Shown here: piece after piece, positions 12,103-24,559 of the stretch
How the letters are laid out: each line of letters opens with the position of its first letter
Position numbering within the stretch: the first letter of the stretch is position 1
Assembly (NCBI RefSeq): GCF_011075055.1
Contig: NC_058149.1
Location: 6,764,449 to 6,828,448, forward strand
DNA: 64,000 nucleotides
Direction of reading: 5' to 3'
DNA from: Mangifera indica
Lineage: Eukaryota; Streptophyta; Magnoliopsida; Sapindales; Anacardiaceae
The notes under the pieces: model-generated
What the model saw: only the letters and a program-made list of their open reading frames with translations
Told to the model about the DNA's origin: nothing
The model's database searches: none
Program-made: the position numbers and the translations under genes

Positions 12103-12854
12103 CATGTTATCTATTATTCAATTTAGATTAATGGATTTAAAAAAAATAAATAAAGAATACTATCAAACCGAGAAATTAGGCATTTTATAGTACGACTCAA
12201 CTTTAGAACATGAATCTCGATAACTCATTACATCAAAATTAATCTAAAATATTTTAAGCATGTATATTGGCACCAAATTTTTTATCAGTTGCTATATATT
12301 TATAAATCATGTCTTTATAATACAAGACCAATTGAAATTCGTACCTCTCTACAAATTTAACTTTACAAGTATCTTATTGGCTGCCATAAATTATATACCA
12401 TTGAATGTTACTAAAATATGCTATTAGAAATGTAAGAGAATTTATCTAAGGCGGGCCAACCTTAATATTATTTTAATTTAATAAAATACGAGTAAATATA
12501 TATTTAAATGAATTCAGTTTTATAAGTATGTGGTGATTAATTTTATTGAATGTTCAATACATTACGTAGATAAAATATAAGTTATAATGATGCAAACGTA
12601 GACTATTAAGCTTATTAGACTTCTAATAAAATGACCTAATAAATTGTTATAAAAATATGTGAAATCCCTTTTTTCAATGCATGTACAAGAACTTTCCTAT
12701 TAAAAATATTGTTTGTTTTGAAATATATAGAAAAGAAAGAATAGTTTTATAAAAGTGATCAACAATTGATCCAATTTTGAAAATGAATATAGATCAATTA
12801 TAATATATTAAACTTGTCTAATCATTAATATTTTTAATTTTAAATATTTTATAA

Positions 12855-12901
<47 letters not shown>

Positions 12902-13400
12902 AGTAAGTTTGTTTAGATTCAATTGATCAATTGCATGAATAATGACAAGAATTTGTGTTATTAAAATAACAGGGAAAGGTTCACCAAATTTCGCATCCTT
13001 CTCTGTTCTTCCAAAGGAAAAGAGAAGAACGTGGCTTAGGCAGAGAGAGGATTTGTTCAGTGAAATATAAAAGTTGCAGATTACTTTAATAAAGAGAAAG
13101 GTTGAATATGTTGAGTTATGTAGATAGATTCCAGTTAGATTTTACAAGTATATAATAAAGTCATTGCAAATTTACAAAAGCCTTCCTCCTCGCCTCAGCG
13201 CTCGTTCACGCACATGAGTTAGGCAGTTTTCAGTGATCTGCGGTAGCAGTAAAGATCTATTGTCTATATATAATAAAACATTGCACTTTGTCATTGTCGA
13301 AAACCCATCTGCCCTCTGTCACTTATTTATGAAAATCGATAAAATCTCATCTCTTAAACCTCTTCCCTGTACATTTACCCCGAGGGAAAACTACTGAAGG
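12103..13400. other. PIN2 upstream intergenic region with TA microsatellite
   Basis: There are no genes here. A TG-then-TA dinucleotide run lies at 12855-12895. The region ends in the PIN2 promoter and 5' UTR. A second TATA-like run (TATATATAATAAAA) is at about 13265. The insertion of MULE A ends 1.45 kb upstream of the PIN2 start codon. Confidence 0.6.
12855..12895. repeat. (TG)n(TA)n microsatellite
   Basis: About four TG units are followed by roughly 16 TA units. Confidence 0.9.
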
Positions 13401-13407
13401 CCTCTTC

Positions 13408-13415
13408 TATAAAAG
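13408..13415 (+). promoter_or_regulatory. Candidate TATA box of PIN2
   Basis: TATAAAAG matches the plant TATA consensus and lies 132 bp upstream of the start codon. It would give a 5' UTR of about 100 nt. An alternative TATA run at about 13265 would give a longer leader. The choice between them cannot be made from sequence alone. Confidence 0.4.
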
Positions 13416-13546
13416 AGGACAATCAGCCATCAAAAACTTCCCTATGCTCTTATTCTCATTATAGAAACTTAGAATTATAAACTCAATTCTTCCTTTTTAT
13501 CCTCTCTTTTCTTAAGTGCAATCCAATAATTTCTTTGTTTTTAGCC

Positions 13547-15894
13547 ATGATTACTGGTAAAGACATTTACGATGTTCTTGCTGCAATAGTACCCCTATAT
13601 GTTGCTATGATATTAGCTTATGGGTCAGTGCGTTGGTGGAAAATCTTCACACCAGATCAGTGCTCTGGCATTAACCGTTTTGTTGCTGTTTTTGCCGTTC
13701 CATTGCTTTCCTTTCACTTCATTTCCTCCAATAACCCTTATACCATGAACTATCATTTTATCGCTGCTGATAGTCTTCAAAAAGTTGTCATTCTTGCGGC
13801 TCTTTTCCTCTGGCAAGCTTTTACAAAACATGGCAACCTTGAGTGGATGATCACTCTCTTTTCTCTTTCTACACTTCCAAACACTCTTGTCATGGGCATC
13901 CCACTATTGAAAGCTATGTATGGAGATTTCTCTGGGAGTTTGATGGTTCAAATTGTGGTGTTGCAAAGTGTAATTTGGTACACACTCATGCTCTTTATGT
14001 TCGAGTACAGAGGCGCAAAGCTACTTATAACCGAGCAGTTTCCTGAGACTGCTGGCTCTATCACTACTTTCCGGGTTGATTCTGATGTTATTTCTCTTAA
14101 TGGACGTGAACCATTGCAGGCTGATGCTGAAATCGGTGATGATGGAAAACTCCATGTGGTGGTGAGAAGATCTGGTGCATCATCAATGGTTTCATCGTTC
14201 AATAAGTCTCATGGATTGAACTCTTTAACATCAATGACTCCACGAGCATCAAATCTTACTGGTGTTGAGATCTATTCGGTACAATCTTCGCGAGAGCCAA
14301 CACCAAGGGCTTCAAGTTTTAATCAGAACGATTTTTATGCTATGTTTGCAAGTAAAGCCCCGAGTCCAAAACATGGATACACAAATAGCTTCCAAGGGGG
14401 AATTGGTGATGTTTTTTCATTACAGTCATCAAAAGGAGCCACACCGAGGACTTCGAATTTCGACGAGGAGATGTTTAAGATTGGGAAGAAAGGGGCAGGG
14501 AGAAGTAAGAGTGGTGAGTTGTTTAATGGAGGAGTGGTTTCTTCATATCCTCCTCCAAACCCAATGTTTTCTGGAGGTACATCAAAGAAGAAGGAAAGTG
14601 GAGTTATGCCTAATAAAGAGCTTCACATGTTTGTCTGGAGTTCAAGTGCATCTCCAGTTTCTGAAGGAAATCTTAGGCATGCTGTCAATAGAGCCGCATC
14701 AACTGACTTTGGAGCCATTGACTTTTCCAATAAAGCTGCTCTTCAAAATGAAAGTGCTGCTTCTAAAGGTAAGTCAATATTAATTATGATTTGGGTTTTT
14801 TTCTTTAAATATATTATATAGATTGTATTAATTTACAAATAAATTGATACAAGTTTATATATATACACATACACAGCTATGCAGCAGTTAATTGAAAATA
14901 TGGGTCCTGCAACAAAAGGCAATGGAGAAAGCAGAGGTGTTGACATTGAGGATGGACATGGAAATTCATCAAAGTTTCCAACAAGTGCTTCTCCCCTGAG
15001 TAATTGTCAGAAGAAGATTGAAATGGAAGAAGGAGGAAAGAAGCAGCAGATGCCTCCTGCAAGTGTAATGACTAGACTCATATTTATTATGGTTTGGAGG
15101 AAGCTCATAAGAAATCCCAACACATATTCAAGCCTTTTAGGACTCATTTGGTCTCTTATATCATTCAGGTAATAATTTGGGAACAAATTAATTAATTGAT
15201 GAGTTAGTTTGTACAAGTAATTAAATTAATTTGGTTTGCAGGTGGCACATTCAAATGCCGACTATTGTGTCAGGATCCATATCCATATTATCTAATGCAG
15301 GTCTGGGATTGGCCATGTTCAGTCTAGGTAATTATGTATTTAATTAAGTTTTGTATGTCTTACATAAATTGGTTGAATTAACTTTGAAAATATATAATAA
15401 ATAAATAAATCTGTTGGGTTAATAGGTTTGTTCATGGCTTTACAACCAAAGATCATATCTTGTGGAAAATCTGTGGCAACATTTGCAATGGCTGTAAGAT
15501 TTTTGACAGGTCCCGCCGTGATTGCTGCGACCTCTATTGCCATTGGTCTCCGAGGAGTTCTCCTCCATGTTGCAATTGTTCAGGTCATTAGTTTTATTAA
15601 TTAACTGATATCAAATAATAATAATAATAATAACTGAAATAATTTAGTGTATTATTTTTTTCTTGGCAGGCCTCACTTCCCCAGGGTATCGTTCCTTTTG
15701 TATTTGCCAAGGAATACAATGTCCATCCAGACATACTTAGCACTGCGTAAGTTAATTTCTTCCTTTGCTACTCTGTATTGTATATATAATATATACACAA
15801 ATAATAATGTGAATTGAATTTGTGCAGGGTTATTTTTGGAATGCTAATTGCCTTGCCCATAACAATTTGCTACTATGTGCTTCTGGGGGTTTAA
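13547..15894 (+). CDS. PIN2: Auxin efflux carrier, PIN2/EIR1/AGR1 orthologue (complete, six exons)
   Basis: This is a plasma-membrane carrier that exports indole-3-acetic acid. In Arabidopsis, PIN2 acts in root epidermis and lateral root cap to drive shootward auxin flow and gravitropism. Exons: 13547-14768, 14877-15168, 15242-15327, 15426-15583, 15670-15746 and 15828-15894. All introns are GT-AG and phases join cleanly, giving 1902 nt and 633 aa; the Arabidopsis PIN2 is 647 aa. The protein starts [20 protein letters not shown], the PIN2-specific start. An N-terminal membrane domain (about residues 1-160) is followed by a long hydrophilic loop and a C-terminal membrane domain from about residue 470. 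The loop has three TPRXS-type motifs (231-235, 252-256, 299-303), known PINOID/D6PK-type phosphorylation sites. NPNTY at 487-491 is the conserved PIN sorting motif. The upstream in-frame TTG at 13535 is not a start. All family hallmarks are intact. Confidence 0.97.
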
Positions 15895-16733
15895 CTTTAG
15901 GATTGTAAATCCAAGTGAAGGCTTTGACGGTGAAGAAATAACAATAAACGTTGGCATTGAATTCAAGGTATCTTTAATCACATGCATGTGGACATTGGCT
16001 CCAATCATTTAGTTATCAATGCCAACTGCTATTAAATTAATATTAGTTAGGTAGGAATTAGGTCAGTTAGAGAGATTGATTTGCACGGGGAAATGCTACA
16101 TTCTTATTTATTATTTTCATCTGTTGAACTTCAACACTTAGGTCTTCACTTTTCTTTTGACTCAAATCTTAGTTTGTTTGTGAATATCGAGATATTTTGT
16201 TTTTGATAAGCTCATTATAATTTGTTCTATCTAAATAATATAGTTGATAAAGAACTGAACGAATGATATATATTTTTCATTTTATGATGAATAACTCCAA
16301 GATGGATACAATATAAGGATAAAAAATTTATGGTCCTCATCAAAAGCTTCTTTCAGCAACCAACTTGGCTCTGCATTGGGTGGGTTGACTTCCAGGCCTA
16401 ATCTTTTAAAGACCATTAACACATTACCCAGAAAGGTTTCAAATGTTAAAATAGATAACATGTTGTTACAAAGTCTTTTTATCTCCTTACTTTTTTTATT
16501 TCATTAACAAATTCGTCAACCGATTAAAAAAAGTCGATTACTACCTCTAAATAATGAAAATAAGAAACAAAAAAATACAACATAGCTTAAACACCACTAA
16601 CTCTTAAGACTGAACTGTTACTTTCTAAAAGAATGGGACTGAGATGGTGACAAAAAATCAACTAAACCTTTATACTTTATAGTTTTATATGTCATATATA
16701 TGGTGGATATTTTCCACCACGTGAGAGGCAAAT
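15895..16733. other. PIN2 3' flank and intergenic DNA
   Basis: The first 200-300 bp presumably carry the PIN2 3' UTR and polyadenylation region, although no single clear signal stands out. No other gene is visible. The region ends at the 5' LTR of a copia element. Confidence 0.5.
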
Positions 16734-17041
16734 TGAAAAACTTGGTGGGAATGCATTAAATGAAATGGAGGCGGGTAAGGGGGATGTGGACTTTGGGTGG
16801 CAATATTAGTTGTCTAGCAGAAGAATTTTCCCATATAAGGACCCCTTCCCCCCTTTCATTTGGAGCACTACTTCACTCTATTTGAATATTTTGCTCTCAC
16901 CCTTGTCTCAATAATAAAAGCATACTCACCCTTTCAATTTCCTTTGCAGCTTTTATGTATTCTCTTTTATGAACATAAATTTTATATATTTTTATATTTC
17001 TATTTACAATTATAAATTATTCTAATTAAATTTATAATACA
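16734..17041 (+). repeat. 5' LTR of copia element
   Basis: This LTR pairs with 20837-21145. It contains a promoter-like TATAAGG run and an AATAAAA signal (about 16912), as expected for U3 and R. Confidence 0.8.
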
Positions 17042-17099
17042 TTATCAGTATAAACAGTTTAGGTATGTCTTAATAATAGTTATCTTTCACTTATGTTGT

Positions 17100-17700
17100 T
17101 ATTCTGTTTGTATGATGCAAATATGAATATCTCAATTATGATATTATCCTATTTGCAAAATATAAACCATAATTGTTTCATATTTGTAAATGCAAATTAT
17201 AATTCTATCTCATTTACAACCTAAAGTTTACAAAATCATGAATCTGAATATAAAGTCTTGAATACCACTTGTAATTCGAACTTTGCAAAATTATGAATTT
17301 AGACTCGAAGTCTTGAATATCATTTGAATATTTATTTATATTATAATTATTGTATTTGATTTGTAATTTGAAGTTTACAAAATTATGAGAATATATATTT
17401 ATATATATATGGGCTTGAAGTCCTAAATTTCATCAAAATATTTGTTTGCTTAATATAACTATATCTCATTTGCAACTTGAAGCTTGCATAAATTGTGAAA
17501 AAGATGGACTTGAAATATAGAATATAATCAGAATTAAAGTTTATATACTATAATGTTTTAAAAATTAATTATAAAACTAGAAGTTTTGTAAATATGAGAT
17601 AATATCTGAATCTAAAATTTTAAATATTAATCCCAATATATTCTCTACAAAACCAAAATTTTGTGAATATAAATAATATTTAAACTTAAAATTTCTAAAA
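17100..17700. repeat. Degenerate tandem repeats in copia leader
   Basis: Diverged copies of a roughly 100-bp unit with words such as TTTGCAACTTGAAG, TTACAAAATTATGA and GACTTGAAGTC recur between the 5' LTR and the gag trace. The unit is too diverged to fix its exact length by eye. Confidence 0.45.
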
Positions 17701-18659
17701 TTGGATCGATATAATTAAATAGGCTTTTTATACAATTCTCCATCTATAATTTATGAGCCTTGAAAAACAATGTCTCAGAAGGACAACTCTAAGACTGTTA
17801 TTTTACCAGCATAACATCCCTAAAGGATTGCAAGCCGTAAATGTGAATATAATGATAGATCTATTAAATTCATGGAGAAATTTGAAAGATAAATTTGAAC
17901 ATCAAGTTTAATAATACTCCTAATGACTTTGTAATTTAGTACAACTCTGCAATGTTCAGAATTTTTTCCTGATCATGATAATATGGAAGAGAAAATATTA
18001 TTTACTTTTTATTTTTTTTAATAATATACTCCTATAGTAGCAATATCGGAAAAAGAAATTCTGAATTAACGTTATATTTTCTTGTTAATGAAAGCCATCA
18101 AACTCGGCTCACTAGCATTGTATCATTTCCTAAGCGAATGCAACTACTAGTAATAGTCATCATAGATGAAATAATTTTAACTCAAAGATGGTTATAATAG
18201 AAAATCTCAGTCACACCACTAGAAACGAACTAAGATTAAATCGAAATAAAGAATAATGTAGAATAAACTATAAAACAATAGGTGTGGTTGTAAATGTTAT
18301 TGGTTGTATACCTATAGTACACATAAATATTAGGTGGATTTATATTAAACATCCATAAAAATAGAATCGAATTTGTTGATGATTTAGATCTATCGATCTA
18401 CTGAATTTTGATGTTTTAAGACTTCTTTTAAGAATAAAAATATAGGTCACTTGATTACTAAGGTAAATGCTTAAAATTTTTGTAATTAGAATCTATCATA
18501 TATAATTATTTTAGAGTCATGAATATTATTTTGTGTTTTATTATCATATTCTCCTTCATTTCATTATTTTGTGTATGTTATGAGTAACATAATTTTTAAA
18601 TGAGAGGATATGGACTCAAAAATTAAAGCATTAACTTCAAAAGCTGATGATAGAGACAT

Positions 18660-20593
18660 GTGTTTAGTGAATGTGGCTAGATAATGTTAGTGAATTTACA
18701 TCTAAGACCTTTGATGATTATGACATGTCTATGAGGATTTATGTTGAGCATTCAGTCCCGCATGTACATACTCAAAATGGATTAGTTAAGTTTCTTATTA
18801 AACTACTCCAAGTAATTACTAAAAACTCAATTACCAATCTCTACGTATGGACATACTATATTAGATGTTATAACATTAATTCACTTGTAACTTTCTTCTT
18901 ATCATTAATATTCCCCTCTGTAATTGATTTTTGGTCACCAATATGATATGTCTCATTTGAGGATATTCGGTTGTGTTGTATATGTCTTTATTGTGTCTCC
19001 TCAATGCACTAAAATGGGATCATAACATCGTTTAAAAATTATTATTATATATAATTTACCATCTATTGTCAGATATATGAAACTATTAACATGTGATCTT
19101 TTTAGGCATATTTTACAAATTGTCACATTGATGAGAGAACATTTCCACCTTTGGGAGAAAAGAAAATGTCTCATAAAGTTAGATATGAACTCACTTGGTA
19201 TATACCTAATATGTCTCATACAAATCCTCACATATCCCAAAGTGAAACTAAAGTGTAGAAGATAGTGTGTTTATAAATGATTGCCAATCAAACACAAGAT
19301 GCATTTGTAGATATGACAAAAGTGATAAGATTACATATACCAATTGCCAACGCAGAATCAAACAGATACCAATCATGATGATCCTAAAATAATTGAAAAA
19401 TCCACACTATTTAATATTCCTCCATAAGAGGTTATAGTTCTTAACGAGATTCAATCCCCTGAAGTGATACAAACTCCTAAAGAACATAAAAATGAGAATA
19501 TTAAAATATCTTTAAATTATGCTTATACACGAGAGAAGTGGAACCGTGAAATGGTTAACATTGATGATGTATTCTCATTTGCAATAACAACTAAAATTAT
19601 GAATGATGATGATTTTGAATCACATATTGTGGACGAGTATAGATAAAGATATTATTGGTCTAAATAGGGAGAAACAATTTGAGCAGAATTAGCTTCTTTA
19701 GCAAAACATCAAGTGTGTGGGCTCGTAGTTCCAACACCTAAGATGTATAACCCGTTGGATATAAATGGATATCTGTGAGAAAAAAAATGAGAAAAATAAG
19801 ATTACTAGATATAAAACAAAAATTGTAACCCAAAGTTTTTCCCAAAGGTCAGGTATAAACTTTGATGAAACATATGTACATTTAAATATTTAATCAACTT
19901 AATAGTTTATAAAGGATTAGATATGCATCTAATAGATGTAGTTATTGCTTATTTGTATGAAAATTTAGATACTAAAATTTATATGAAACTCCTTAAAAGA
20001 TTTAAATTGTTTGAAACAAAAAATGTCAATTCAAGAGGTATGCACTCAATTAAATTACAAATATCATTGTACGAATTAAAACAATTTGAAAGAATATGAT
20101 ATAATTGCATTAGTGAATATATAAAAAAAGGACTATGTGAATGATCCTACATGCCCATGTCTATTTATCAAAAGATCAAAATCGGGATTTATTATTGTAG
20201 CAATTTATGTTGATGACATGAATTTAATTGGGATTCTTGAAGAGCTTTCAAAAGTTGTTAAATATCTGAAAAAAATTTGAGATCAAGGATTTGGGAAAAA
20301 TAAAACATTGTCTTAGCTTGTCGATCGAGCACAATTTAAATGGAATACTTATCTATCAATCAATGTATATTGAAAAATTGTTAAAATGTTTTAATATGAA
20401 TAAGACTTATTCTTGGAGCACTCCAATGGTTGTTCGGTCTCTTGATCTGAAAAAGGACTCATTCTGTCATAAAGAAGAAGATGAAAAGATATTCGGTTTT
20501 GAAGTACCTAATCTTAATGTCATTAGAGCCTTATTATATTCAACCCAATACATTAAATTGGACATATCGTTCGTAGTAAATTTATTGATCTGA
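18660..20593 (+). pseudogene. Copia integrase and reverse transcriptase remnants
   Basis: The integrase core is visible at about 18670-18830 (LDNVSEFTSKTFDDY, then EHSVPHVHTQNGLVK), followed by HLRIFGCVVYVF near 18955. Reverse transcriptase follows from about 19900 (KGLDMHLIDVVIAYLYENLD, then SIKLQISLYELKQF, then YVDDMNLIG near 20210). The connection and RNase H side is in the open stretch 20291-20593 (IEHNLNGILIYQSMYIEKLL, STPMVVRSLDLKKD, then LDISFVVNLL). Several frameshifts and stops separate these blocks. The order and direction match Ty1/copia (integrase before reverse transcriptase). Confidence 0.88.
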
Positions 20594-20836
20594 TTTGGTT
20601 CTGCACCACCTCGTCACTATTGAAACAAAATCAAACATATACTTTATTACTTATGTAAAACTAGAGATTTGAGATTGTTTTATTCTGTTAAATCTTCTAA
20701 AACTCATAGTTTGGTTAAATATGTAAATATCAGTTATCTTTCTAATCCCTCCTCTTAAAACCCATTCATAGATGAGATATATTTTTACTTATAATAACAC
20801 GTCAATTCCAAGAAACTCAACCAAACAAACTTTGGT

Positions 20837-21145
20837 TGAAAAACTTGGTGGGAATGCATTAAATGAATATGGAGGCTGGCATGAGGTATGTGGACTTTGG
20901 GAGACAATATTAATTGCCTGACAGAAGAATTTTCCCATATAAAGGCCTCTTTGCCCCTTTCCTTTGGCTGGACTCCATCACTTTATTTGAATATTTTGCT
21001 CTCAACCTTCTCTCATTAATAAAAGCATACTTACCCTGTCAATTTCCTTGGCAGCTTCTGTTTCTTCTCTTCTATTACCATAAAATTTTATATATTTTCG
21101 TACTTCCATTTGCAATTATAAATTACTCCAATTAAATTTATAACA
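20837..21145 (+). repeat. 3' LTR of copia element
   Basis: This is the direct-repeat partner of 16734-17041. The many single-base differences and small indels between the two LTRs point to an old insertion. Confidence 0.8.
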
Positions 21146-22208
21146 TTATACATAATGTAATAATTAATTGTAAGAAAATTGAAGAAAAGGAGTACAAACT
21201 AAATACTAATTGTGTGTATTTATCATCCATTGTAAACAATATTAATGCATTTAACCTTGTTAGTTGAATTAAGTTAGCTCGATTTGAATTAATATTTGAC
21301 TCAATTCGAGCTAAATTTTGGTTGGATTTTCAATTTAATTGCTCGACTTAAAGTCAACTTGAATCCATTTTTAGTGATATTGTTTATTACATTAGTAATA
21401 ATATTCATTTCATCATTGATATTATTTATCCAGTTAATCACACTGTCATTCCCCTGGTAACCTTTGACAACATGTTAGATCAATTTGAATGAGTTCTAGT
21501 TCGAATTCAAATTAATTATTTAATATTTGAGTCAAACTTAAGACAATTGATATTTAGGCTTAGTTCCATTTGAATCTAGTCCCATTTGGTTATATTAAAA
21601 ATAAAGTTAAACAATATGACAAAAGAAAAAAAAATTGTTTCTCCAGATTTCACAACCTTCTACTTCTCACTTTAATTTATGATGGAGATTACGTGTCTTG
21701 CAACATTTATTATCATTATTAGCTTTATCTATATATTATATTATATGGACTATATATAGAAAGCATAATTAGCACTCTATATAAATGCAGTGATGGTTGA
21801 AGTATTGATATAAAAATGTAGATTTATAATTGAAGACAAAACACACCTTTTTTGTACATGTAAACAAACAATTAAGCATTTGTGTCCTTCCATGTCTACA
21901 CTACAAAACACTTGCCCTCTCTGTAATAATCTCTTCAGATTTGGTGTAGTTTTACCCCTTTCTTAGGTTTCTAAATTAATAATACAATTCAAATTTACGA
22001 ATTCGAAAATTTATAACCAAGAATAAAAAAATAAATTTACTTGATCTAATTTAATTAGGTTGAATTACTATGTACCATCCGGACTTTGATAAAAGGATAA
22101 ATTTACAACTCTTTTAAGTTTAAAATTTTCATTTATCATATTTTGTCACATTTCATTATTATTATTATTTTTGTTAACAAAAATTGTTATGCATTGTAGC
22201 AACAATGT
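21146..22208. other. Intergenic, no feature recognised
   Basis: AT-rich DNA without coding potential. A run of repeated ATTTGA/TCGAG words lies at 21260-21600 but forms no clear array. Confidence 0.5.
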
Positions 22209-22689
22209 TATTTTACGGGGAAATTATAATAAATGCCTATTTTACAGCTCTATTAAGTAAAAATACCTATTTTTTCTATTCGTCCATTATTCGTATTTCT
22301 AAGCAAAAATGCCCTACTTTTTTTTTTAAATACCAAAATTACCTTTCACCACATCTATATAAACCCTCTCACTTACTCTTATCACACATATTTCTCATAT
22401 CACTCAAACACTCACTCTGACTCTTATTTTTACTTAATATCAATTAATATGGGTTCATTCGGAAGGAAGAAGTTTGTATTTCTGAATTCGAATTGAAAAA
22501 AATCAGATCGTGAAAAGAATGTATTTATACAAATCTTAACTTAAAACTTAATTTTATCTGTTAAATCTAGTTTGCATGTCATATAAAGGGGGTATTTGAA
22601 TATTAGATAATAATATAGGGGTTAAAAAAATGTTAGAAAAATATGGGGGCATTTTGACATTACACAATATATAAAAGATTTAAATAACA

Positions 22690-24490
22690 TGTTAAGAATA
22701 GATAGGTATATTTTGATACAAGACAACATACAAGGGTGTTAAATGAAGTGTTAGATAATTATGGGGGGTCAAATGAAATGTTATAAAAATATGAGAGGTA
22801 TTTTGATAGTAAACATTGTAAGAGCATTATAAATGAAATGTTAGGAATAGATAGATGCATTTTGATATGAGACAATATATAAGGGTGTTAAATGAAATGT
22901 TAGACAATTATAGGGGGTAAAAAAATATTAAAAAATATGGGGGTATTTGATATTACATAATATATGAAGGATTTAAATAATAGGTTAAAAATAGATAGAT
23001 ATATTTTGATATAAGATAACATAAAAGGGTGTTAAATGAAAGGTTAGATAATTATAGGGGTTAAATGAAATGTTAGAAAAAATATGGGGGTATTTTGATA
23101 TTACATTATATATGAAGGATTTAAATAACATGCTAAGAATAAATAGATGTATTTTGATACAAGGGAACATACGAGGGTATTAAATGAAATATTAGATAAG
23201 TATGGGAGGCTAAAAAATATTATAAAAATATAGGGGTATTTTGATATTAAACATTATAAGAACGTTTTAAATGAAATGCTAATAATAGATAGATACATTT
23301 TGATATAAGATAACATACAAGGTTGTTAAATAAAATGATAGATAACTATAGGGGGTTAAAAAAAATTAGAAAATATGGGGGCTATTTTGATATTAAACAT
23401 TGTAAGAATGTTTTAAATGAAATTTTAAGAACAGATAAAGACATTTTGATACAAGATAGGCCAAACGACTATTTCCCACCCAAGGTTTGATGTTTTTTCA
23501 AGTTTCCACCATTTAACTATGGAAACACCAAACACCCACCCATGGCCGGTTAGATTTAACAAAACCCTAACGGTTATAAGGGTAAAATCGTCATTTTTGC
23601 TATAATATTAAAAATAAACTAAAATAGAATCTAATTTTGCCTCCCTAAACTTTAAAAACTAAAATTTTCCCCCAGCCTAAGTTTTAAAAAATCACAGTTT
23701 CACCCTACGGTTTGGTTTTGAAATCTCCGATGACCTCTCCGGCTCCGTTGTCGACGACCTCTCCCTCCCGAAGCAACCTCTCCTTCTGACGATCTCTTTC
23801 CTCCCATTTAGAGGTCCGATCGACGTCGGAGACGCCTTGGGAGACGAAGCCATCGTCTTCGTCTGGGAAGACGAAGTTCTTCATCTCCCAAGGCGTCTCC
23901 GACGTCGATCGGACCTCCAAATGGGAGGAAAGAGATCGCCGAAAGGAGAGGTTGCTTCGGGAGGGAGAGGCCGTCAACAACGGAGCCGGAGAGGTCGTCG
24001 GAGATTTCAAAACCAAACCCTAGGGTGAAACTGCGATTTTTTAAAACTTAGGCTGAGGGAAAATTTTAGTTTTTAAAGTTTAGGGGGGCAAAAAGAGATA
24101 AACTTTTTAGGCGTTAGGGTTCTGTTAAATCTAACCTGTCATGGGTGGGTGTTTGGTATTTCCATAGTTAAAAGGGGGACATTTGAGAAAACATCAAGCC
24201 TTGGGTGGGAAATAGTCGTTTGGCCTATAAGATAACATACAAAGGTGTTAAATAAAGTTTTAGATAATTATATGGGGTTAAATGAAATATTAAAAAAATA
24301 TAGAAGATATTTTGATATAAAACATGGTAAAAACATTTTAAATAGAATGTTAAGAATAGATAGATGCATTTTGATACAAGATAACATGTAAGGGTGTTAA
24401 ATAAAATGTTAAATAATTATAAGGGGTTAAATTAAATATTAAAAAAATATGAGGGGTATTTTGATATTAATCATTGTAAGACTATTTTAA
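22690..24490. repeat. 148-bp tandem array in the left arm of MULE C
   Basis: A unit containing GAATAGATAG, GGGTGTTAAATGAAATG and GGGTATTTTGATATTA repeats with starts near 22696, 22845, 22989, 23137, 23286, 23430 and 24355. The last interval is 925 bp. Removing the nested 767-bp element and its 9-bp duplication leaves 149 bp, exactly one period. The corresponding region of MULE D (49580-50100) has a shorter, more diverged version. Confidence 0.85.
23459..24225. mobile_element. Full-length palindromic (fold-back) element, 767 bp, nested in MULE C
   Basis: The whole element is one large inverted repeat. The left arm, about 23459-23850, is nearly the reverse complement of the right arm, about 23880-24225, around a short centre near 23860. 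The ends read GGCCAAACGACTATTTCCCA in both directions. Flanking 9-bp repeats are TACAAGATA (23450-23458) and TATAAGATA (24226-24234), which differ at one base. The middle 300 bp are GC-rich against an AT-rich background. Overlapping open frames exist on both strands (103 aa minus, 63 aa plus), but each mirrors the other through the palindrome, so no protein is called. Transcription through it would give a hairpin of about 370 bp per arm. Confidence 0.92.
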
Positions 24491-24559
24491 AATGTTATTA
24501 TAGATTTTTTGTTATAAATGATTAATTTTTTTTTCAAAAATTTGTCATTGTAAGATTGA

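Larger units (their letters stand above)
16734..21145 (+). mobile_element. Decayed Ty1/copia LTR retrotransposon with both LTRs
   Basis: A 308-bp sequence at 16734-17041 recurs in the same direction at 20837-21145 (shared TGAAAAACTTGGTGGG..., CAGAAGAATTTTCCCATATA, AATAAAAGCATAC). Both begin TG and end CA. Between them are a gag-like trace near 17790-17910, integrase at about 18660-19000 and reverse transcriptase at about 19860-20590, all on the plus strand and full of stops. No matching 5-bp target duplication was found, and the primer-binding site is not recognisable. Boundaries are therefore by LTR comparison only. At about 4.4 kb the element is near normal copia size. It lies 0.84 kb downstream of PIN2. 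Confidence 0.85.

Noticed and set aside
13535..13546. Upstream extension of PIN2 by four codons
   Set aside because: The first codon of the extension is TTG. The ATG at 13547 gives the MITGKD start conserved in PIN2.
13625..14783. Several open frames antisense or out of frame within PIN2 exon 1, including one of 173 codons
   Set aside because: They are shadows of the strongly coding PIN2 frame.
23705..24028. 103-codon minus frame and 63-codon plus frame in the 767-bp element
   Set aside because: The peptide's two halves reflect the inverted repeat. No homology is recognised, and a coding role is not supported.
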